Assembly (NCBI RefSeq): GCF_014805685.1
Contig: NC_060892.1
Coordinates: 11,910,990-11,974,989, forward strand
Length of the DNA stretch: 64,000 nt
Source of the DNA: Silurus meridionalis
Taxonomy: Eukaryota; Chordata; Actinopteri; Siluriformes; Siluridae
Direction: 5' to 3'
The translations under genes and the position numbers were made by a program. The notes under the pieces were generated by a model. It did not search any database. It worked only from the letters and a program-made list of their open reading frames with translations, and was not told the origin of the DNA. Below, piece by piece: positions 13,891 to 23,539 of this stretch (positions are counted from its first letter, which is position 1; every line of letters starts with the position of its first letter).

Positions 13891-14783
13891 TATTCATTTC
13901 ATTCCCTTTTTCTCAACCCTATATATAATAATCACACCAAAGCCACATGCATGGATTATACCATAACAAACAAGACATGACACCAATGGCTGATATTTAT
14001 TTTAAAGCTTTCAGAATAAAGCTAATAAACAGCACAGAAAAAGCTGGTCCGCTTTGGAGAGCAAACACGGGGCCTTTCAACTAACAGCATGAGCTTTTCA
14101 GAAACCCTTGAGCTAATGATAGCTCGACTTAACAAGACTCAATTTCACTGTTTGTGGTGTTGAATATGCAAAGTTTGGTCTTGAATTATATTTCCAAACA
14201 GATATTGTGTTTTTGCATTATATTTTAAATCTATGCATGATCAAATAAAAAAGCAAAGACAAACAAAATATGTTTTTTTAAAGAAGTAGGCAATCCACAT
14301 TTAGGTAGTAGCCCAAACTTTTATCCCAAAAACTCAAAACTCAGTCCTCACTTATGGCAGAGTGTATGGTTTGAATTTTCTGAATCTGAGCTCTAAAGGC
14401 ACTGGCGCCTCTCCACCTTTCCGATCAGATTTTTTTTTGTCCCGTATGGATCAAGTTTCAGACAAAAAGATGTTTGAAATTCCAGCACGAAAGCCGGTTA
14501 AAAGTGCAAACAAGAGGTTAAAGGCAGCTCTGATCTCATTTACTTTATCTTTTTATTGTAGCATGAAGCATGTAATGCACTTTAAAGGCAGGTTTATTTA
14601 TGGTTTTTTATCAGGATAGATAGCAACAATGTAAACAAGTGTGCAACCTCTTCGGGCTTTTAAATCTGTATATTTATGTTATCAAAACACTCAAAGTACT
14701 TTGAACTGCATATATGCATTGTCTTATATGCAACATTTATACATGCACAGTTATTTTACTTTATTCGCATCTATTAGACTGTT
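13891..14783. other. unique AT-rich sequence, no gene supported
   Basis: Lies between the two CpG-rich patches. A frame at 14362-14619 (+) encodes 85 residues with no recognisable domain. I see no clear splice-bounded exon. Confidence 0.45.
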
Positions 14784-15025
14784 CTGAATAAGTGAATGTG
14801 AGTGAATAAGAGTGAATAAGTAAATGTGAGTGAATAAGAGTGAATGTGAGTGAATAAGAGTGAATAAGTAAATGTGAGTGAATAAGAGTGAATGTGAGTG
14901 AATAAGAGTGAATAAGTAAATGTGAGTGAATAAGAGTAAATGTGAGTGAATAAGAGTGAATAAGAGTGAATGTGAGTAAATGTGAGTGAATGTGTGTGAA
15001 TGTGAGTTCAAATGTGATTGAATGT
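14784..15025. repeat. minisatellite of GTGAATAAGA / GTGAATGT units
   Basis: Built from the short words GTGAATAAGA, GTGAATAAGTAAAT and GTGAATGTGA, arranged into a higher-order unit of roughly 54 bp that repeats about three times before decaying at the right. The minus-strand frame through it (a His-Ser-His-Leu repeat peptide) follows from the repeat. Confidence 0.9.
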
Positions 15026-15390
15026 GCACGAGTTCCAACATTTCCATATATTTTTATAATACATATATATCCTACCTTTTTATGTGTTAATAGCTTTCCT
15101 GATTCACGTGTCCAAAAGCTGTGTCTTCTTTTTGTTCACGCCAAACTTTTTCGCTGCAGAAAGTAGAAACTCGTCCTTCGCGGCGCGACCCGAACCGCCA
15201 TCCGAGCGCAGCGCAAAACTTTGCCCAAACTCTCAGCGATCCTTCGGAGCAACTTCACCCGAGAGTTTGCGCGTCTTCGATTCACTTATGTTCAGCGCAG
15301 GAAATTTTGCTTTCGAAGCCTTTCCGAAAAAAATAAACCATCGCTCTCGCAAAACGGAAAGAAACTGAAACACACGGAGATTCGGGACGG

Positions 15391-15416
15391 TGTGTGTGTG
15401 TGTGTGTGTGTGTGTG
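15391..15416. repeat. (TG)n microsatellite
   Basis: Thirteen TG units inside the CpG-rich region. Confidence 0.9.
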
Positions 15417-15476
15417 AGAGTGGGTTGATCTCTCCGGGCTGATCTGTGTTCAGTCCGATCTCCTTCTCTCCCCTCT

Positions 15477-15479
<3 letters not shown>

Positions 15480-15511
<32 letters not shown>
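15480..15511. repeat. (TC)n microsatellite
   Basis: Sixteen TC units directly before a T-rich stretch and a GGTGAGT donor-like site. Confidence 0.9.
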
Positions 15512-15514
<3 letters not shown>

Positions 15515-15587
15515 GTTTTTTTGGTGAGTTTAACCATTTGCTGTTCCAGATGGGCCGGGCTAGTGGAGTGGAAAGAGCGCGCGCACA

Positions 15588-15624
15588 GACACACACACAC
15601 ACACACACACACGTTTGCGGGCAC

Positions 15625-15660
<36 letters not shown>
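15588..15660. repeat. (AC)n and (TG)n facing each other
   Basis: An AC tract (15588-15612) and a TG tract (15628-15660) are separated by 'gtttgcgggcacactg'. The two tracts are complementary and could form a 25-bp hairpin stem in single-stranded DNA or RNA. Confidence 0.9.
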
Positions 15661-15664
<4 letters not shown>

Positions 15665-16169
15665 AGAAAAGTTCGGAGTACTGTGCTGCGTAAAAAGATC
15701 AAAGAACGCTGAAATCAGGACAAAAAGTTACAATCATTCCACGTGAACTTTTTCTTGGAATTCAGCAGGAAACAGCATTAATGCATCAGCAATGATTTGG
15801 CTGATATGCGCATAGAAGTATCATTGGGTACATCTGAAAAGAGTTTTTGCTTTCCATATATTTAGGCCTAGACCATAAGAGTAAATATCCTCAACGATTC
15901 AAAGTTTATTTTGGATTTGGTTTGCATCCATGCAACTCTTCTCGGTTTAGAAAAACAGGGGGAAAGTCTTTCTGGTGACTTTGGCTCAAAAGCAGAACAT
16001 CTTTCCGCGTGTGCTTAAGTCTTTCAGTTTGAGTGAACTGATGAAAAATAAATAAATTTCAGTATTAAATTGACTCTTTCAGTATTCAGCGCGATGTAGA
16101 AACAGTCCCGATGATTTCGCACAGATACACGAGTACACCATCATCAAAATGCTTTCATTAAAACGGCTG
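15661..16169. other. unique sequence downstream of the CpG-rich region
   Basis: Ordinary non-coding sequence, moderately complex near 15661-15800, with no open frame of note. If the donor at 15522 is real this would be the start of an intron. Confidence 0.4.
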
Positions 16170-17295
16170 CTTTACCATTACAGTGTTTACATAGAACATT
16201 AACCAATCGCTGCTCTGCGTCTGTATTATAGCAGCTAAATGAATTCGTACAGTTTATAGAAAAACAGCAGGAACACACCAGTGTTTATATTAAACATTTA
16301 CAAATGTTTGTATAGGTGGAGCTGGATTAGCTATTATAGTTTATATAAGAATAGCTAAACCTAAATGTATAGCTTTTTGTGAACAGCTGGATTAACCCTT
16401 ACAACATTTATATAAGAACAGATGAATGAATCTCTACAGTCTTTCTATACTACAGCTGGATTAAACCCCATACAGTGTTTATATAAAACCAAGCAGGTTG
16501 CCCTTACTGTCGAACTAATCACAATAGTGTTCCTATAGAACAGCTGGATTAACTCATACAGTCTATCTATAGAACAGCTGGATTAACTCTTACAGTCTTT
16601 CTATAGAACAACTGGATGAACTCTTACATACTTTCTAAAGAACAGCTGGATAAACTGATATGTGTGCATCAGAAGATTTTTTTTCTTAATTAACCTATAT
16701 TAGAACAGTTGGATTCAACCTGAAAGTGTATCTGCAAGAACAGCTGGAGTAATCTTTACAGCATTTATATACATAAAAGGGACAAATTGGCCATCACATT
16801 GTTTATAAATGAACAGCTGGGTTAATCCTAATAGTTTTTTTTTAATAAAACAGCACATGGACTGACCCTTAAAGTGTTTCTATAACAACAAATGGATTAT
16901 GTGTTAGTGTGTTTATTTAAGAACAGCATGATTAACCATTACTGTGTTTGCATAAGAACAGCTGGATTAACCTTCACAATGTTTACATACGAATAGCTGG
17001 ACAAACAATTAAAGGGTTTCGGCAAGAACAGCTGGAATTCTGGCAGTACTTCTATAAGAGATTTACTCTTAAAGCATTTATACTGTATACTGTAAGAACA
17101 GATGTATTATCAATTACTGTGTTTAGGTAAGAACAGCAGGAATAACAATTACAGTAATTCTATAGGATTAACCCCAGTCTTTAAATAAGAACAACTGAAT
17201 TAACTGGTATAATATTTATAAGGTCTTCTAATGAACTATTAATAATTATAATAACATCTTGATTAACCATTACAAAGTTTGTTTGAAAAGATCTG
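16170..17295. repeat. degenerate minisatellite with repeated CAGCTG E-boxes
   Basis: A unit of roughly 36-50 bp recurs more than twenty times with heavy decay. Each unit carries 'aagaacagctggattaac' or a variant, a 'cttacagt' word and 'gtttctata' or 'gtttatata'. Clear units lie at 16384, 16540, 16573, 16637, 16738, 16813, 16957 and 17025. The word CAGCTG, a palindromic E-box, is kept in about ten of them. Unit spacing is irregular, so this is an old tandem array. I do not recognise the satellite family. Confidence 0.8.
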
Positions 17296-17440
17296 GACAT
17301 AAATAAACACTTTGTGCACTGTACAGTATATACTGTACTGTTTACAGCACTGTAAACATCTGTGTACTGACACTGTACAAGATTTATTTTTGCTGACTGG
17401 GATGAGCAAAAGTCAAATGTCAACTATTATTTTATGTATG

Positions 17441-17525
17441 ATGTATGTATGTTTGTATGTATTTATGTAAGTATGTATGCATGTACGTATGTACGTATGT
17501 ATGTATGTATGTATGTATGTATGTA
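17441..17525. repeat. (TATG)n microsatellite
   Basis: TATG/TACG tetranucleotides, imperfect at the left and perfect at the right. Confidence 0.92.
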
Positions 17526-18028
17526 CTGTTTGTATATTACACCAAATTGCATAATATAACTAAACACAAATTATCAAATACATAACACACATAAACAAGA
17601 CTGATCAAACATTCACAAATCAAAAATGTTTATGATTTTAACCAGAATATCATTCATACAAAACATCCTCTCTCATGCACCTTTAATATACTGTACCACT
17701 TTACACATGTTATCCTTGAGATTGGTTTCAAAATGCCATAATGAATATTGTGATCAATCAAGTCAAAAGCAGAAATACATGACTGTAATATACAAAAGCG
17801 CACTTTGTGTACTTGAGTGAATGAATAATAAACATTTGGCAATTATTAATGGTAATTTAATCAAATGGTAAGTTGCATAAGTTCACTTCAATAATTTAAT
17901 AGGTAATATAGTATAAATAATTATTAATGGTATAAACCATTACTTTATCTCATTGTACCTATGTGGACTAGTATATTTAAACTAAAATGTGTTCTGAACC
18001 GCAGAATCAGATGGCATCAATGTCGGGT

Positions 18029-18043
18029 AGCGCCATCTAGCGA
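18029..18043 (-). promoter_or_regulatory. CTCF-like motif
   Basis: On the minus strand the site reads TCGCTAGATGGCGCT, matching 13 of 15 positions of the vertebrate CTCF core CCASYAGRKGGCRSY, including AGATGGCGC. A single motif match is weak evidence for binding. Confidence 0.35.
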
Positions 18044-19965
18044 ATAAAGAGTAAAACCGCAATAAAAGAACTGTGTCAAGACTCTAGTCCAGTTGATGTG
18101 TAATATTGTACTTAATTTAACAGACTTAATTTAACAGACATTACACAGCCAAATCTAAACTTCTAGAGTGTGTTACCAAAGTACTCCCTTTGCTTCAAGA
18201 GTAAACATCCCTGTACAGTAAAATGTCTACAGTCTCAAACAAAAAGGATACAAAACTGAAGGTATATATATTATGGTTTAAGCCTAGTGAGAAGTAATGG
18301 TACAGTTTATTACCCTTTTATTCTTAGAGTGTAGTCATTCAGATCTTTTACCTGATATCATTATTTTGCTTCTTTGGCTCTACAATGTTGCCCAGAGGCA
18401 ACTAAAGGTAAGAAAAAGGTAAAATCCTTAAAAGGATACCATGCAGTATAGCAGAAATATCTAGCTTAATATTTATTGCATTAAGATATTAGTGGCAATA
18501 AGATGAACATACCAATGCACAGGAATGTATACATATAATGTTATTAGTCGAGATGTTGATATAAAGATATGGCATTATACCATGAATAAGTACTTTTTTA
18601 AAAATCCAGCTTGGTCTGACCAGCCAACAGGTGTAAAATTGTACACAATTATAATAAAACTGGTAGACTCTTACTGTATTAAACTGATAAATTAATAGGC
18701 TTAATTGCACTACAGCTGTAGTTTTGCTCCTTTTTTATTCCATGCTCTGTCCTTAAAAATGCAAGGCTAAAAACCAAAAAACCCTTAACATTTGGTTGTG
18801 CAAGTATATACAAATATTAATAGGTGACCAGGTGGTTATTATTTAAATAGAAAAAAATAATATATTAGATTAGCAAAGAAAATTAATACATTAATTAAGC
18901 AAATGTAATGTGGCAAGGTTTTGTACACAGCCAATGCATTATTTCCAAAGTTGATACATCATTAGTTATCTGGATAAGTGCAAGGGGGCATGGACAGTAG
19001 AAATATAATGAATACAATTTTTTAGAAAGGTCTAACGAAACAGCAGCCTAGGTGACCTGAATGAAATATCTTAATAAGGTGTGGTCACAAATTAATGGAT
19101 TGTAGCTTGGAGTTAAGGAAGATGTAGGCAGGAGTTGTGTAAATTAATACATGGTCTCCAGTCAAGCCAGTGTGGGTAGAAACTGGAGTGTGCAAGGAAA
19201 AAAGGGGTTTTAAGGAAACCACCAGGTGCTAGCAAGAAAAAACTACAACTCATCTGTTTTAGTTAAAAAATAGACACTAATATTTATACAGTTTGCACAC
19301 TTTTTGATTAATTACTATACAGTAGCATCTTCTTCCTTCACTAGTATATTAACTTTGCATATATTTGTTCAGTAAGAACAATCCACTCTTAAGTAAGTAC
19401 AATTCATAAAACAATGGACATCTTTGTTCCATAGTTTACAATAATTAGGTAAAATAGATTATTTGTCCACCCTATTGCTTGTTAATATAAAATCACACAA
19501 AGTTATGCAAGGAACAGTCCTTAAATTCTGAGGCTGATATAAAGGGGATAATATTGTAATAAGTAGACAAAATAAATGTCACAAAACAGAAACCACAGTA
19601 TAATCGGATGTTAATTAATTTCATATTCTGTTTAAAATTTGAAAACGTATGTTTTTTTAGAAGCTGCTTTAAATCTAAATTCTAATTTAAATCTAAGTCA
19701 GGAAAAAAAAGAAAAAAAAAAGAAAATGGAAGGAAGAAAATCACCATGTACACTCAGTACATACTGTTAGCATATTAATATGCAATATTTCTATTAGTTA
19801 TCATGCTGATGTTAAATAATTTGATGCACTAATGTCTGCTCTGTTTGCTTAAAATAATTTCTTAATTTAAATTACGGAATTCCAAAATATGTCACATCAT
19901 ATAATGTCTCCCAATGCATTTACCCTACAGTTTAAAAACTGAAAGTGTTCTATATGTATTGAGAT

Positions 19966-19980
19966 GGCCCCATCTAGTGG
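19966..19980 (-). promoter_or_regulatory. CTCF-like motif
   Basis: On the minus strand the site reads CCACTAGATGGGGCC, matching 14 of 15 positions of the CTCF core, with one C-to-G change in the GGC triplet. It has the same orientation as the site at 18.0 kb, about 1.9 kb away. Confidence 0.3.
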
Positions 19981-20684
19981 AGATGAAGGTATTTCTTCTG
20001 TGATGCTGTAAAACCACTTGTAGACAAGAAGTCCACTCAAGATTCATATACCTCACTGTCAGAACGTATACTTCTTTTTTTTTTTTTTTTTTTTTAACTG
20101 TGGTCACTAAACAAATGTATACCACCAGTTGGTTTTTTTTTTTTTTTACAACAGGTCATCCCAAAGTTTTTTTCATTCTAGTGTTGTAGACATTTGATGT
20201 TGTGTCCTCTCTTATTTCCCTTTTTAGTAATTAATAGGAGAAATCACACAAGCACAAAACTGCCAGTCCTTAAGATTTTTCATTTTTCATTTCAAATTTA
20301 TAGTTAAAGATTTACCTTTGGATTTACAAAGAGACTCTGCATTGTTCATGCAGCCTTTTTGTCAGGGATGCAGTTACAGAAAATACTCACCCTCTTGAAC
20401 ATTTTACAGTGCCATGGTGTAATAAATAATTGATTGACTGGAGACTGATAAGAATTAAGCTATATGAGATGCATTTGACTTCATAATTATTTATTCATAT
20501 ATATTCAAACTGTTAAATAAATGAGTTTTATTTATGGGAATTTGTATTAGACAGTGGTCACTCAGCTGATAATGATCTGTATTTTTGGTGAGAACCTTGT
20601 GAGAATAATTACTAGTTTCAGAATTAAAAATCCTGCACCGTATACATCACTATATTATTTTGGTAAAGTCATAAAACTTCAAAA

Positions 20685-21358
20685 TCTTAGAACACAAGAC
20701 CCTAAAGCACATAGTGAAGACAGCTGAGAGGATCATAGGGGTTTTCCTACCCTCTATCCAAAACATCCTCCATACACAATCCATTGTTATGGATCACTCT
20801 CACCCCTCCCACAATCTGCGCAAGTCCTTGCCATCAGGCAGGAGGTTCTGAAGCATCAGGACCCGCATTACAAGGTTCTGCAACAGCTTCTTCCCTGAAG
20901 CTGTCAGAGCCCTAAACACCCTGGTGCCACCCATCACTTTGCTCCCACCTCCTTTACTGTGCACTATGGACATTTATGGTCAATAAATGGATATTAACAC
21001 ACACACTTGTTCTCAGCCACTTTACTGTGCATTAAAAATGTACATTGGACATTGTAGCACATCTGCAGACATTTGCACTCAAGGGTTTTTAACTTATTAT
21101 AGACATACACTCATTCTACTAGAATATGCACACTGGACATTGCACAAGCTTGCACACGGTCACCTCTGACTGTGCACTCGCACTTTATTTTACTCTGTTT
21201 TTACATTACTTACATTTCAACCTCATATTTATGGCACATTAACTCTGCTATGTTTAATGTTTACTCTTTATTTATGTCTAATGTTTACTTTTACTGTTTC
21301 ACAGTCTCTGCAGTGTTCTTGTATGTGGAAGAATGACAGTAAAGCTTGAGTTGAGTTG
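20685..21358 (+). mobile_element. LINE (non-LTR retrotransposon) 3' fragment
   Basis: The plus strand near 20735-20930 encodes the typical C-terminal end of a LINE ORF2, including 'HPSHNLRKSLPSGRRF' and 'RITRFCNSFFPEAVRALN', a pattern shared by many fish LINEs. One in-frame stop follows 'SGRRF'. About 400 bp of 3' UTR follows, ending 'atgacagtaaagcttgagtt' with TTGAG repeats. The copy is 5'-truncated, as usual for LINEs, and dead. I cannot fix the clade from this fragment. Confidence 0.8.
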
Positions 21359-21954
21359 AAAAGGATGTAAGTAAAAGCTCTTTGTTCATCCTCTTTATGA
21401 AGCCATAACTATAGTTTCAGGAGTTTTTTCAAAGCATGTAAGCAGGGGCTAAATTTTGCTTTAATACTGAGCTGCTTTTAAAACAGAAAAATAGATGTCG
21501 ACTGAATAAATGAAAACATTGATTTTGTTCTAATTTCCCAAGAGGTTATACTGCTATGTTTGGTTTTATATAAAAATAATTGTTCATTCTTGATCCTTAT
21601 AAAGTTCAATCCAAAAGTCTTTATGTACTTCTAAAAACCAAAGAAGTCACTGATTGAAAAATCAGGGGTTCAAGCCCCAGACCCTGCAGTCTGACCCCAG
21701 CTTCCTTACATCAATGGAAAGAATTTCCCTGTGTTGTATTATAAATGTGATAAATAAAATGCCCCTTTATTCTGAATATATTTTCTTACTTATTATGAAC
21801 ACATTAGTGAAATCTGAGAAGAATTTTTTATAACTGCTTGAAGCTAAATATATTGTGCTGTTTGTACACTGTTAGCTTTATTTACAAATACGCCTCATTC
21901 ACTTATCAATGTATCTTCAGTAATTTGTTTTATCCTAATTAGGACTGGTAAATG
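21359..21954. other. unique AT-rich sequence
   Basis: No recognised gene, repeat or regulatory element. Confidence 0.45.
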
Positions 21955-22145
21955 TGTAGTCCTGATTCAAGGAACATTTAGAACAAGGCAGGAATATACC
22001 CTGGATAGGATGCCATACAGCATACACACAAATGTATACATTTATTCACATTTGGGGCATTCTTGAATAGACAATCCACCTACTGTATCAGCATGTTCTT
22101 AGAAGGTGGGAGGAAACAGTTCAGGAGAAAACTATTGCAAATGGT
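21955..22145 (+). repeat. degraded dispersed teleost repeat
   Basis: Contains 'aataccctggataggatgcc'-like sequence (with 'tataccctggataggatg') followed by 'acatttggggcattcttgaa', 'acaatccacctactg' and 'agaaggtgggaggaaac'. This order of words is characteristic of a repeat abundant in fish genomes, also represented at 3003-3345 and 49990-50190. Confidence 0.6.
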
Positions 22146-22257
22146 GAAAAAGCTTTTTAAAACTCCATACAGAAATAATTTGAGCTCGGCTTAAAGAAAA
22201 GGTGGTAAACACAGACTGTTTTACTGTGCCCCTCAGATTCTTTCTCTAATGGTGCCA

Positions 22258-22544
22258 TAAAGTGGTGTTTGAAAGTTTGTTGACCCTTTAAGATTTCCAA
22301 TATTGCTATAAACAATATTTAAAACATAATCACATATTCACACAAATTCTAAAAGTAGACACCAGTCCCAAAAAAGGGTAGCATATCTGTAATATTGGAT
22401 CATTTTCTTTGACAAATAAATGTTTAACTAAGTTCAATTTGTTTAAATGAATTAAATTTTACTACTTGTGTAAAAACATGATGATGATTTAGATCATATT
22501 TTTTGCACAAATAGAAAAAAATTATAAATGGTTCACAAACTTTT

Positions 22545-22545
<1 letters not shown>
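22258..22545 (+). mobile_element. internally deleted Tc1-like element
   Basis: The left end 'gtggtgtttgaaagtttgtt' and right end 'atggttcacaaacttttg' are inverted copies of each other with some changes, and both resemble the termini of a widespread fish and frog Tc1-like transposon. The right sub-terminal part includes 'atatctgtaatattggatca'. The entire transposase region is missing, leaving a MITE-like remnant of about 290 bp. The right tip runs straight into a (TTA)n array, so its target duplication cannot be checked. Confidence 0.7.

Positions 22546-22590
<45 letters not shown>
22546..22590. repeat. (TTA)n microsatellite
   Basis: About 15 TTA units directly abutting the right end of the Tc1-like remnant. 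Confidence 0.95.
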
Positions 22591-22591
<1 letters not shown>

Positions 22592-22604
22592 ATGAGAGAG
22601 AAAA

Positions 22605-22710
22605 TATTTTTTTATTTCATTTTTTATTTCATTTTTTATTTCATTTTTATTTCATTTTTTATTTCATTTTTTATTTCATTTTTTATTACATTTTTTATTT
22701 CATTTTTTAT
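22605..22710. repeat. tandem TTTTTTATTTCA repeat
   Basis: A word of 12-13 bp, TTTTTTATTTCAT with small variants, repeats about eight times. Frames through it produce Phe/Ile-rich peptides that are not genes. Confidence 0.92.
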
Positions 22711-22753
22711 TTTTTTAGCACATTCAGAGATGATATGCGGAAGCGATTTTTTT

Positions 22754-22756
<3 letters not shown>

Positions 22757-22821
<65 letters not shown>
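22757..22821. repeat. (TG)n microsatellite
   Basis: About 32 uninterrupted TG units. Confidence 0.97.
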
Positions 22822-22823
<2 letters not shown>

Positions 22824-23467
22824 TGTCTTCTGTGTCTGAATATTTCACATGGTTTAAATAACTAACAGTATATTTTGCAAGACAAACTGATATGACGTCC
22901 ATGTAGCATATCTGCTCTGTCATCAGTTGAACTCAAGCCCCTACCAACTGAATCTGAAATAGCACGCCTTCTCTCTTTCTACAGTAACTTTATCCTCGAC
23001 ACACATGCTGTGTGACCTCTGACCTGTAATATCCGTAGTATTCTCAGGACGACCTTCTGCTCCAATGCTGTGTTCAATCAGATAGAACTGAAGACATGAT
23101 GAACACCACATCTCTGCTTTGAATACGGTCACCTCTGTTTTGCTTTTCAAATGAGCGCAGCAGTGTGATGTGGTTAATACATTATTTTGCCACTCAGAGA
23201 GGAGCAGAGGGAGGTAATGTGTCAGCAGGGCAGAGCAGTGCATGACTTCATGAAGGAAGAATGAAATGAAAGAGAAATTAATGTCCAAAGCATATGAACT
23301 TAGTGGTCCATGCTCTAAAGCTCTGTTCACATGAAGCATTCACACATTCACTAAACAGGTGAAGGTTGTCTGTCTGATAGGGCTGGAAGGACAAATCCGT
23401 ATTATATTAAAGGTGATGAACTCAAATGGGGTTTCCTTTCTCAGCACTAGCATGTTTAAGAAAACAA

Positions 23468-23539
<72 letters not shown>

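Larger units (their letters stand above)
15150..15540 (+). promoter_or_regulatory. CpG-rich region, candidate promoter and non-coding first exon
   Basis: A second CpG cluster lies at 15175-15320 ('tcgcggcgcgacccgaaccg', 'gagagtttgcgcgtcttcga'). It is followed by (TG)n at 15391-15416, (TC)n at 15480-15511 and a consensus splice donor GGTGAGT at 15522-15528. CpG-rich 5' UTR exons with pyrimidine tracts and a donor are common at vertebrate developmental genes. Direction is inferred only from that donor. No coding sequence was recognised, and TATA-like words here are not specific. A transcript or CAGE signal starting here would settle it. Confidence 0.35.
17526..20684. other. unique AT-rich sequence, no gene supported
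   Basis: Low-complexity AT-rich DNA with poly-A or poly-T runs near 19700, 20078 and 20137. It contains two CTCF-like motifs, listed separately. No frame here resembles a known protein. Confidence 0.5.

Noticed and set aside
14751..15047. His/Ser/Leu-rich 98-residue minus-strand frame
   Set aside because: Translation of the minisatellite; the periodic peptide follows the repeat unit.
15084..15702. Overlapping frames in the second CpG-rich region
   Set aside because: Several frames on both strands overlap, none resembles a protein, and most run into TG, TC or AC repeats.
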